Source: an uncultured Eubacteriales bacterium (GTDB taxonomy: Bacteria; Bacillota; Clostridia; Monoglobales; Monoglobaceae). From it: a stretch of 64,000 nt of DNA. Below are positions 56,607 through 64,000 of this stretch, in pieces (the stretch's first letter is position 1; the number at the start of each line of letters is the position of its first letter). The notes under the pieces are model-generated. The model saw only the letters and a list, made by a program, of their open reading frames with translations, was not told the DNA's origin and did no database searches. Made by a program: the position numbers and the translations under genes. The stretch covers positions 62,001-126,000 of the forward strand of contig CATWQA010000002.1 of NCBI GenBank assembly GCA_958352815.1, in the 5' to 3' direction.

Positions 56607-58901
56607 ATGAAAAAATTATTATTTATTATTGTTATGCTTCTGGTTATGTCCGCTTCGGCTGTTTGCTATGCCTACGGCACTGAAACCAGCGGAGAATGGG
56701 AGTACTTTGACGAGGGTCTCGGCACAGTCATCATTACCGGCTATAACGGCAACAGTAAAAAAGTCTACGTCCCTTCCACTCTCGGCGGCAAACCGGTAAA
56801 TGCAGTTTCTTCCGGTGCATTCACGGATAATGACACAATGGAATATGTAAACATTTCCAATGTTAAGGTTATTGACTTTGGTGCATTTGTGAACTGCACA
56901 GCTCTGAAAACCGTATATATAGGCACAGGAGTTGAGAAAATCGGCAACACCAACGACTATCTGACCTGGAATCAATATAAAACTGCTTCGGAGCTAAGCG
57001 GCTCCGCGAGGCTGCCTGCCCCCTACGTACCGGCGTTTATGGATTGCGATAATCTTGAGGAGTTTATTGTCAATCTTAATAATCCAACCTTTTCCTCAAA
57101 AGACGGCGTGCTCTTTAACAAGGACAAGTCAATGCTCCTCCTCTGCCCTACGGGAAAGACCGGCAGTTATACTGTTCCCGACAGCGTGACTGCTCTTGAC
57201 CCGAGAGGCACTGACGGTTATCATGTATCACCGTTCTGCGACTGCAAAAAGCTTGAGGAGCTCATTCTGTCGGACAATATTGTAGGGGACATCGGTTGGT
57301 TTGGCGAAATGAGTTCTCTGAAACACTTATATATCGGAAAGGGAATACTTGAAGATGATGGGTACAATAATTCCATAGTTTCGGAAATTATTGACACCAC
57401 ATCTCTTGAACAGATTGACGTCAGTCCCGAGCACGAAACCCTGACATCTGTGGACGGGGTTCTGTTTAGCAAGGACATGAGCGTACTGCACGCTTATCCT
57501 GCAAAAAAGGCCGGCGACTACACTGTTCCCAATTCGGTTAAGGAAATTGGGAGCAGTGCATTTAAGGACAGTAGCGCCTTAACTGCTGTAACCTTGCCCG
57601 ACTCCGTTAACAGCATTGGAGCATTTACTTTTCAATACAGCTCTTTAAGAAGCATTAACCTACCAAAAAGTATAAACAAAATAGGATATGGAGCTCTTCA
57701 CGGGTCTGATTTAGAAAGCATCAACTGGTCGGCAAATGTTCCGGTGATACAGCCTAATATGTTTAAAGACTGCAAGTATTTAACAACAGCTACCATAGAT
57801 GATGGTGTTACTGAAATATCACGGAGTGTGTTTTATGGCTGTGAAAATCTGCAGACAATAAATATTCCGAACAGTGTTAACGTAATAGAGTCACAGGTAT
57901 TTTGGGGGTGCAGCAATTTGCGAGCAATTAACCTCCCGAAAAATATTTCCAAAATAGAAACAGGTGCATTCTCCAATTCGGGTCTTGAAGCCTTTGACTG
58001 GCCGGAGAACATAACTACAATTGAGAACGACATGTTTAAAGACTGCAAAAACCTGAAAACAGTAAATATTACCGAAAGTGTTACCGGTATCGGCAATTAT
58101 GCCTTTGCGGGAACCGCAATTGAGGAATTTACACTGCCGAGCCAAATAACTAACGTAAGCTACGGTTTGTTCGATAACTGTACTAATCTTAAAGAGATTA
58201 ACATACCCGATGAGGTTACCTCAATTGACGGCTATGCTTTTCGCAACACAGCCATTGAAAAAATCAGTCTCCCGGACACTGTTCAGACTATTGGATATAA
58301 TGCTTTTGAAAACTGTGTAGGCTTAACATATATACACTTCCCGGAAAGTCTTAAACACATATACAACAACGCCTTTTGCGGGTGTACAAATTTAGATGAG
58401 ATTGAGCTTCCGCAGCATATTGAGTCAATACGGGCAGACGCCTTTAAGGACTGCAACAGCTTATTTGCTGTAAGTTATTCCGGAAGCAATACACAGTGGA
58501 AAGATGTTTATATAGAAACAGGCAATCAGGCGTTGACCTATGCAAACATAAGCTTCGGCTGCAATTACCTGTATGAGATAACAGACCTAAAGCTTTTATC
58601 CCCGTCAGGCGAGAGCATAAGCAAGCCTACATTGGGGCAGAGCTTTACCGCCGAGGTTAAGGCGATAAAGAATGAGCAAAGTGATTTAACCTGTACGGTT
58701 ATGTTGGCAATATACGCTAAAAACGGGCGATTGCTGCGACTAGAAAAAACAATTGCGAAATATATGCCAATTACCGAGTACACCTACATCTTTAATATAC
58801 CGCCTCAAAGCGCGGAAGTTGCTTCGGTTAAAGCGTTTATTTGGGATAACTGCAGCTCCGCCGAGCCAATGGCAGAATTTATGGAGCTCAATTGTAACTG
58901 A
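56607..58901 (+). CDS. Secreted BspA-like leucine-rich-repeat protein
   Basis: 764 residues. Signal peptide at about 1-22 (MKKLLFIIVMLLVMSASAVCYA). It is built of LRR_5 (TpLRR) units of ~23 residues, such as VNSIGAFTFQYSSLRSINLP and VTGIGNYAFAGTAIEEFTLP, and two copies of a longer unit with SKDGVLFNKDKSMLL. The last ~110 residues form a separate domain (DLKLLSPSGESISKPTLGQ) resembling a beta-sandwich. No LPXTG, SLH or membrane anchor is visible, so it is probably released or held by another factor. The ATG at 56607 follows GAGAGGGTG. Adhesion is a usual guess for the family. Confidence 0.88.
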   Translation: MKKLLFIIVMLLVMSASAVCYAYGTETSGEWEYFDEGLGTVIITGYNGNSKKVYVPSTLGGKPVNAVSSGAFTDNDTMEYVNISNVKVIDFGAFVNCTALKTVYIGTGVEKIGNTNDYLTWNQYKTASELSGSARLPAPYVPAFMDCDNLEEFIVNLNNPTFSSKDGVLFNKDKSMLLLCPTGKTGSYTVPDSVTALDPRGTDGYHVSPFCDCKKLEELILSDNIVGDIGWFGEMSSLKHLYIGKGILEDDGYNNSIVSEIIDTTSLEQIDVSPEHETLTSVDGVLFSKDMSVLHAYPAKKAGDYTVPNSVKEIGSSAFKDSSALTAVTLPDSVNSIGAFTFQYSSLRSINLPKSINKIGYGALHGSDLESINWSANVPVIQPNMFKDCKYLTTATIDDGVTEISRSVFYGCENLQTINIPNSVNVIESQVFWGCSNLRAINLPKNISKIETGAFSNSGLEAFDWPENITTIENDMFKDCKNLKTVNITESVTGIGNYAFAGTAIEEFTLPSQITNVSYGLFDNCTNLKEINIPDEVTSIDGYAFRNTAIEKISLPDTVQTIGYNAFENCVGLTYIHFPESLKHIYNNAFCGCTNLDEIELPQHIESIRADAFKDCNSLFAVSYSGSNTQWKDVYIETGNQALTYANISFGCNYLYEITDLKLLSPSGESISKPTLGQSFTAEVKAIKNEQSDLTCTVMLAIYAKNGRLLRLEKTIAKYMPITEYTYIFNIPPQSAEVASVKAFIWDNCSSAEPMAEFMELNCN

Positions 58902-58913
58902 TAACTTGGGAGG

Positions 58914-58939
58914 AGAGGACTTTTGCAAAAGTCCTCTTT
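58914..58939 (+). terminator. Terminator of the LRR gene
   Basis: AGAGGAC-TTTT-GC-AAAA-GTCCTCT, an 11-pair stem with almost no loop followed by TTGAC. The same GAGGAC/GTCCTC core occurs at 59365-59400. Confidence 0.75.
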
Positions 58940-59007
58940 GACTATCAAAAACTTGTTTTTAAACTGTATTCAAATATTTATTTGGTATATGATGTGATCC
59001 CCCTTTT

Positions 59008-59340
59008 TCGTAGGGGCGCCATTTATTGCGCCCGCTGACCGAGTAGCAATTAACGCTATATTATATGGATTTGAGATTTACTTTAATTGCTATCTCTGTT
59101 AATTTATTATCTCATGTTGGGATACATGTCGCCCGCCCCGTTGCGCTTGCCCGTCCCCCCCCCAAGCGCCGGAGCGGGCTATTAATTGCAAGGTCTTTTC
59201 AAAAGATAATATAAAATTACCATAAGTTTACTGCTTTTTGCGGGGGTCTTAGGGGACAACGTCCCCTAACGCGTTTCTCCCGGAGGGAGAACGATCTGCG
59301 CTCGGGGCGGAGGCGGCGAGCGCAACGGGGTGGGCGAATG
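59008..59340. repeat. Cluster of palindromic repeats between the LRR gene and GH43
   Basis: It contains a half of family D (CGTAGGGGCGCC near 59010), a family E hairpin (59129-59182, with a run of nine Cs at 59155-59163), a GGGGAC / GTCCCC hairpin near 59250, and the intact inverted counterpart of 51235-51367 at 59296-59335 without element B. I see no gene in 58940-59416. Confidence 0.75.
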
Positions 59341-59364
59341 GTTCAAATACAAATTTTTGACAGC

Positions 59365-59400
59365 AAAAGAGGACCTTTACGAAAGCAAAAGTCCTCTTTT
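59365..59400. terminator. Terminator of GH43 (bidirectional hairpin)
   Basis: AAAAGAGGAC / GTCCTCTTTT with a 16-base loop that itself pairs (CTTT/AAAG). T-rich on both sides; on the minus strand it follows the GH43 stop by 17 bases. Confidence 0.8.
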
Positions 59401-59416
59401 GATTTATGATTTAAGA

Positions 59417-60955
59417 TTAAACAACCAAAAAGTCGCTAAAGTCGGCATAGCCGCCCTTTTCGCCAACGCAAGCCAAAGCGAACTTAGCTCCGACCCACTT
59501 GCCCTGCATACAGTCAAACTCACCCAGACAGATAAAGTCAACGCCGTCTATGCTATAAGATACGCGGCACTTTGCCTCCTTGCTGTTTGTGCAGGATATA
59601 ACCTCCAGCCTTAAATATGTTTCGGTTGTGCCTATGCACTTATCCGTAACCTTCCACTCTATGCTGTCGGTCTTAAAATTACCTTGGCAGAACTCAACCC
59701 TGCCCTCGTCTGTCATGGCAATATATCCGTACTTTTGACCGATTACAGCCAGCACAGCCTTGTTGTTGCCAACGCCCTTGGGCATTGAAACCTTCACGGT
59801 TGCAACCATTGACGGCGCCTGCCAAAGCTGGGTCAGCACGTTTGGAACGTTCCAAAGATACTTATCCTCTTTTGTCTCAAGCTCCTCGCTGTAAAGCCTC
59901 AGGCTTCCCTTATTCTCTGTTAGAGAATACCATTCCTCTTTTGGGTTTGCCTGCCACTGCCACTGAAGCCCCAGCTTATCCGATGAGAAATCATCAGATG
60001 TGGGAATGGTGCTTACGGGGTATTCCTTACCCACATTGGGCTTCTTGTGCCGCATAACCGGCTGTCCGCAAAGACCTGTGTCAATATTCTCACCCATTAC
60101 CGGCCAGCCATCAATCCACTGAACGGGCTGCAAGTGAGAAATTCTGCCGATAACCTCCAAGTCCTGGAAGTGGATAAACCAGCTCTCGCCGTTTTCCAAC
60201 TCAACCAGACCGCCCTGGTGGGGACCGTTAATCTCGGTTAAGCCTTGGCGCAGCACTATATGATCCTCATAGGGACCGTACACGTTCTCGGAACGCAGAG
60301 CAACCTGCCAGCCTGTGGGAACTCCCCCTGCGGGAGAGAGCACGTAATATAAGCCGTCATGCTTATAGAACTTGGGTCCCTCAATTGTGGGCTGGCTGAC
60401 CGTGCCGTTAAAGATAATCTTATCCTCACTGATTGCCTTTGTGCCGTCCCATGTCATTTCGCAAATTGCCAAGTGGCTCTTAATACCGCAACGGCTGTTT
60501 GCATAGCCGTGAACGATATACGCCTTGCCGTCATCATCCCAGAACGGACAGGTATCGATAATACCAACGGCTTCCTTGACCAAAATAAGGTCAGACCACT
60601 CGCCGTAGGGATCCTCTGTCCAAGTCATGAAGATACCTATATCCGGGTCGCCGTAGTAGATATAGAACTTACCCTCGTTATAACGGATTGCAGGAGCCCA
60701 AACGCCGCAGCCGTGAACAGGCTTGTTATAACGCTCCGGCAGCTTTTTCGCAGCATAGTTTATAATCTCCCAGTTTACCAAGTCCTTTGAATGAAGTACA
60801 GGCAGGCCGGGAACATATGTAAAGCTTGACGCTGTCATATAAAAGTCCTCGCCCACTCTGATTACGTCAGGATCGGAATAGTCAGCGTACAAAATAGGAT
60901 TTTTATAGGTTCCGTCTCCCAAGTCGGCAATCCATTTTCCTTCAACTTTATTCAT
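59417..60955 (-). CDS. Glycoside hydrolase family 43 protein (beta-xylosidase/alpha-L-arabinofuranosidase type)
   Basis: 512 residues, no signal peptide, so it acts on imported oligosaccharides. Five-bladed propeller with the GH43 triad: Asp base in YADYSDPDVI, Asp pKa modulator in GIIDTCPFWDD, Glu acid in TIEGPKFYKHDG. The C-terminal ~190 residues are the concanavalin-like domain usual in GH43 xylosidases (SDDFSSDKLGLQWQW). Placed last in the uxaB-uxaA transcript, it likely trims arabinose or xylose from pectin or xylan fragments; exact specificity cannot be read. Confidence 0.9.
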   Translation of the reverse strand: MNKVEGKWIADLGDGTYKNPILYADYSDPDVIRVGEDFYMTASSFTYVPGLPVLHSKDLVNWEIINYAAKKLPERYNKPVHGCGVWAPAIRYNEGKFYIYYGDPDIGIFMTWTEDPYGEWSDLILVKEAVGIIDTCPFWDDDGKAYIVHGYANSRCGIKSHLAICEMTWDGTKAISEDKIIFNGTVSQPTIEGPKFYKHDGLYYVLSPAGGVPTGWQVALRSENVYGPYEDHIVLRQGLTEINGPHQGGLVELENGESWFIHFQDLEVIGRISHLQPVQWIDGWPVMGENIDTGLCGQPVMRHKKPNVGKEYPVSTIPTSDDFSSDKLGLQWQWQANPKEEWYSLTENKGSLRLYSEELETKEDKYLWNVPNVLTQLWQAPSMVATVKVSMPKGVGNNKAVLAVIGQKYGYIAMTDEGRVEFCQGNFKTDSIEWKVTDKCIGTTETYLRLEVISCTNSKEAKCRVSYSIDGVDFICLGEFDCMQGKWVGAKFALACVGEKGGYADFSDFLVV

Positions 60956-60998
60956 TTTTACCTCCTAAATTCTTATGTCAAAGCCTATGAGTGATTTC

Positions 60999-62414
60999 CT
61001 ACAGAACTACTCCGTCCTTGAAAATCGAAATTTCACGATAACCGTTCTTCTCGTTATTTGTTTGCTTGCCGCTTGCAACCTCAACGACAAAGTCAAACAA
61101 ATCCTGCGTCAGCACCTTGCCCTCAACGATGGGGCCTGCGTTAAAGTCAATCCAATGGGGCTTTCTGGAAGCCAGACCTGAATTTGACGAAATCTTCACA
61201 GTGGGCACGGGAGCGCCTACGGGAGTGCCGCGGCCTGTTGTGAACAAAATCAAGTGGCAGCCCGAAGCGGTCAGGTTGGTAACGGCAACAATATCGTTAC
61301 CGGGGCCTGTCAGCAGGTTAAGCCCCTGCTTTGTTACATGCTCACCGATTTGGATTACGTCAACAACATCGCTGGTTCCGCTCTTTTGAACGCAGCCCAG
61401 AGACTTATCCTCCAGAGTGGTTATACCGCCCTTTTTGTTACCGGGGGACGGGTTTTCGTACACCACCTGATTGTGGCGCATGAAGTATTCCTTAAAGTTA
61501 TTGATAAGGTCAACAGTCTTGTTAAAAGTCTCCTCATCGCGGCATCTGTTCATAAGCAAGGTCTCTGCGCCGAACATCTCGGGCACCTCTGTCAGAATTG
61601 TGCTTCCGCCGTGAGCAATGAGCAGGTCGGAAAACTGTCCCACAAGGGGATTTGCCGTAAGGCCTGAGAAGCCGTCGCTGCCGCCGCACTTTAAGCCTAC
61701 CACCAGCTTTGATATGTCGCAGTCTGTTCTCGTGAACTTTTGAGCATACTCAACAAGCTCACCTATAAGCTTTAAGCCCTCTTCAATTTCATCATCAAAA
61801 TCCTGTGTGGACATGAACTTAACTCTGTCGGGATTATACTCTCCCAAAACCTCTTTGAATACGGGAATATTATTATTCTCGCAACCCAGACCCAGAACCA
61901 GAACACCTGCCGCGTTGGGGTGGTTCACCATACCCTTGAGTATAGCCTGGGTGGTTTTCTGGTCGTCGCCCAGCTGTGAGCAGCCAAAGGGATGAACAAA
62001 ATTGAAAATTCCGTCTGTCTTGCCTGCATATTTCTCATTGGCAAGCTTTGCAAGACGCTCGGAGGTTTTGTTGATACAGCCAACCGTGTTTACAATCCAA
62101 ATTTCATTTCTGATACCGACGCTTCCGTCGTCACGGACAAAGCCCTTAAACGTAACCTTGTCCTCCGCCTTTTGCTCGCCCTTGTTGTTCGGCTCATACT
62201 TGTATTCCAGAATACCGCTGAGGTTGGTTTTGATATTATGAGTGTGAACGTGCTCACCCTCCTTAATATCCTCCAGCGCATGACCTATGGGATAACCGTA
62301 TTTTATTATATTCTCACCCTTTTTAATGTCGCGGTTGGCAGTTTTATGACCGTCATATTCTCCGCCGACGTTAACGTCAACATTGTCAAGGGGGCTAATC
62401 TTTATTTTTGCCAT
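60999..62414 (-). CDS. uxaA: Altronate dehydratase
   Basis: 471 residues, one chain with both parts. N-terminal SAF domain (DIKKGENIIKYGYPIGHALEDI, HVHTHNIKTNL) and C-terminal dehydratase with GFVRDDGSVGIRNE, HPFGCSQLGDD, LGLGCENNN and KCGGSDGFSGLTANP, which carry metal-binding Cys. Converts D-altronate to 2-keto-3-deoxygluconate in galacturonate breakdown. 40 bp after uxaB. Confidence 0.95.
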   Translation of the reverse strand: MAKIKISPLDNVDVNVGGEYDGHKTANRDIKKGENIIKYGYPIGHALEDIKEGEHVHTHNIKTNLSGILEYKYEPNNKGEQKAEDKVTFKGFVRDDGSVGIRNEIWIVNTVGCINKTSERLAKLANEKYAGKTDGIFNFVHPFGCSQLGDDQKTTQAILKGMVNHPNAAGVLVLGLGCENNNIPVFKEVLGEYNPDRVKFMSTQDFDDEIEEGLKLIGELVEYAQKFTRTDCDISKLVVGLKCGGSDGFSGLTANPLVGQFSDLLIAHGGSTILTEVPEMFGAETLLMNRCRDEETFNKTVDLINNFKEYFMRHNQVVYENPSPGNKKGGITTLEDKSLGCVQKSGTSDVVDVIQIGEHVTKQGLNLLTGPGNDIVAVTNLTASGCHLILFTTGRGTPVGAPVPTVKISSNSGLASRKPHWIDFNAGPIVEGKVLTQDLFDFVVEVASGKQTNNEKNGYREISIFKDGVVL

Positions 62415-62454
62415 GAAGCCTTTTCTCCCTTCTCTAAGTGTTTTTAAGACAAAA

Positions 62455-63825
62455 TTAGTCCTTTACTACCTCTTCCATTGCCGCTCTGATACCCTTTTCA
62501 TCAATGGCAGCCAGATAGCCGTCAATAGAGGGCTTGAGGAATGACAAATCTGTTCCCCAGTACTCGGTCTTAGCCAGAATATCATCAACCGAAGCGGACT
62601 TCATAAACTCCATAACGTCCGGATTGTCGTTTGCCGCGTCCGTTCTGTAGAACGCAATAAGAGCAGCTAATGAGAATACCAGACACTTGGGCTCCTTTTC
62701 ATTCTCCTTTATGTACTCAAGAACTGAAGGCAGAACTCTAACCTGGTACTTGGAAACAGAGTTAAGAGCAATGCTGAGCAGGTAGTGCTTAATAAAGGGA
62801 TTCTGGAAACGCTCTATAACGTCGTTTGCAAACTGGGTCAGCTCCTCCTTGGGCAGATCCAATGTGGGGATAATCTCCTCAAAGATACCCTTCTTCATAA
62901 AGCTGAATACCAGCTCATCGTCCATAGCCTCTTTTACCGTCTCAAGACCTGCAAGATGTGCCGCAAGAACCATCATTGTATGAGCGCCGTTAAGTATTCT
63001 AACCTTTCTCTTTTTGTAGGGTGTTACGTCGTCTGTCCAGAGAACATTCATGCCCAGCTTGTCAAAGGGCAGCTCCTCAGCGTACTTCTTGTCGCCTTGG
63101 ATAACCCACAGGTGGAATATTTCGGCTGTATCAATAATGTTATCAAGATAGCCGTACTCCTTCTCCATCTCTGCGGCTGTATCTCTGGGGTAGCCTGTAA
63201 CAATTCTGTCAACCAGAGTGTTTGTGAAGTAGTTCTCCTCCTCAACCCACTTAACAAAATCGTCCCCATATCCAAAGTCCTTAGCGTACTTGAGAACGCA
63301 TGCCTTAAGCTCATCACCGTTCTTATCAATAAGCTCACAGGGGAGGAGCAGGAAACCGGGAAGCTTGTTATCATATCTCTTTTTCATAAACAGAGTAAGT
63401 CTGCCGGGGAATGTGAGACCTGCAAAGTCGTCAGGATTCTGGTCGGGCTTATACTCAATTCCCGCCTCTGTCGTATTTGAAATAATGTATCTCAAATCGG
63501 GGTTTGCGGCGCACTCAAAGAATTCATCTGTATTCTCGTAGGGGTTAATACCTCTTGTAATACAGTCAACAACTCTTGTTTCCTCTACTTTTTTGCCCTC
63601 CTGAAGGCCTCTGAGGTACAGTGTGTAAAGACCGTCCTGCTCGTTAATCATAGGGATTAAGCCCTGAGCAAGAGGCTGAACAACAACAACGCCGCCGTTA
63701 AAATCTGTTTCCTTATTAAGTCTGTCAATCATCCAATCAACAAAACCGCGCAGGAAGTTACCCTCACCAAACTGCAAAAATTTTTCCTTGAGCTGACAAG
63801 GCTCTTTTCTCTTTAGTCTTTCCAT
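62455..63825 (-). CDS. uxaB: Tagaturonate reductase (altronate oxidoreductase)
   Basis: 456 residues, mannitol dehydrogenase family. Reduces tagaturonate to altronate, the substrate of UxaA. KFLQFGEGNFLRGFVDWMID at the N-terminus is the NAD-binding start; NTTEAGIEY, VDRIVTGYPR and RILNGAHTMMVLAAHLAG fit UxaB rather than UxuB. Start ATG follows GGAGATAATT. An upstream gene on the same strand runs off the window. Confidence 0.94.
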   Translation of the reverse strand: MERLKRKEPCQLKEKFLQFGEGNFLRGFVDWMIDRLNKETDFNGGVVVVQPLAQGLIPMINEQDGLYTLYLRGLQEGKKVEETRVVDCITRGINPYENTDEFFECAANPDLRYIISNTTEAGIEYKPDQNPDDFAGLTFPGRLTLFMKKRYDNKLPGFLLLPCELIDKNGDELKACVLKYAKDFGYGDDFVKWVEEENYFTNTLVDRIVTGYPRDTAAEMEKEYGYLDNIIDTAEIFHLWVIQGDKKYAEELPFDKLGMNVLWTDDVTPYKKRKVRILNGAHTMMVLAAHLAGLETVKEAMDDELVFSFMKKGIFEEIIPTLDLPKEELTQFANDVIERFQNPFIKHYLLSIALNSVSKYQVRVLPSVLEYIKENEKEPKCLVFSLAALIAFYRTDAANDNPDVMEFMKSASVDDILAKTEYWGTDLSFLKPSIDGYLAAIDEKGIRAAMEEVVKD

Positions 63826-63859
63826 AATTATCTCCTCCTAATCTATTCGCGTTTAATTA

Positions 63860-64000
63860 TTAGTCTATTACTTTTACTATCTCTTGGTTATCCTTGCTCT
63901 TTGCAACACCGTTTACAGCCAATGTCTTTTGAGACTCGCTGTCCGCATGAATAAAATCTGAAGCTGTAGGTGAAATCATTGAGTTGCTTATCATAATATC
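63860..64000 (-). CDS. C-terminal end of an unidentified protein (truncated by window edge)
   Basis: 46 codons in frame to the right edge, ending SKDNQEIVKVID. Not enough sequence for a family. It is 34 bp upstream of uxaB on the same strand, so it is probably part of the galacturonate operon. Confidence 0.55.
   Translation of the reverse strand, partial: DIMISNSMISPTASDFIHADSESQKTLAVNGVAKSKDNQEIVKVID

Noticed and set aside
1..64000. CRISPR array, tRNA, rRNA, prophage or transposase genes
   Set aside because: No regularly spaced direct repeats, no tRNA-like T-loop and cloverleaf, no rRNA sequence, and no integrase, capsid or transposase product was seen.

Overview
The window reads as chromosome of a gut-type Firmicute of class Clostridia. 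Supporting signs are housekeeping neighbourhoods in Firmicute order (mreBCD-pbp2, yicC-remA-gmk-rpoZ-coaBC-priA-def), a sporulation-type YlbJ protein, an archaeal-type AspRS, an electron-bifurcating NfnAB pair, a tetrahydrofolate riboswitch, many TTGACA/17 bp/TATAAT promoters and a BspA-like leucine-rich-repeat surface protein. The species cannot be named from the sequence; the galacturonate and GH43 genes at the right edge fit a plant-polysaccharide (pectin) user. I saw no rRNA, tRNA, CRISPR array, prophage or transposase.

Layout. 1-1.5 kb: end of a Lys-rich protein, nested palindromic repeats, a nucleotidyltransferase remnant and a small anchored protein. 1.5-10.7 kb (minus): mgsA, then an eight-gene envelope/division operon read nudF-zapA-U32-maf-mreB-mreC-mreD-pbp2. 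11.3-15.2 kb (plus): an EAL c-di-GMP phosphodiesterase, then a THF riboswitch driving folT-folC. 15.6-19.3 kb (minus): nfnA-nfnB-gdhA, linking NADPH formation to ammonium assimilation, behind a complex leader. 19.7-20.6 kb: two small plus-strand genes. 20.9-28 kb (minus): an orphan trpB2 with a structured leader, pdxS-pdxT-citrate synthase, and OAH sulfhydrylase-cysK. 28.2-30.7 kb (minus): a YlbJ protein, an unusual membrane protein with a possible nuclease-like front domain, and a 58-residue Cys protein. 30.8-31.8 kb (plus): an Rrf2 regulator and an XRE regulator.

31.9-43.8 kb (minus): aspS, then a nine-gene purine operon purL-pnp-luxS-mtaD-purE-purM-purN-purO-AICAR transformylase, in which bifunctional PurH is replaced by two proteins and the methyl-cycle genes luxS and mtaD are embedded. 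44.4-49 kb (minus): anti-sigma factor and ECF sigma, holA, and an SH3-NlpC/P60 hydrolase. 49.5-56.1 kb (plus): yicC-remA-gmk-rpoZ-coaBC-priA-def. 56.1-58.9 kb: an XRE repressor divergent from the LRR surface protein. 59.4-64 kb (minus): partial gene-uxaB-uxaA-GH43, a galacturonate and plant side-chain module.

Most long intergenic gaps hold palindromic repeats. One ~93-bp repeat sits inside three different host palindromes; empty counterparts exist for two of them in this same window, which is strong evidence that it moves. One terminator hairpin with a TTCG loop is reused after three genes. The strongest leads for new biology are this nested small element, the leader RNAs of nfnAB, trpB2 and OAH sulfhydrylase, and the membrane protein at 28.4-29.5 kb.
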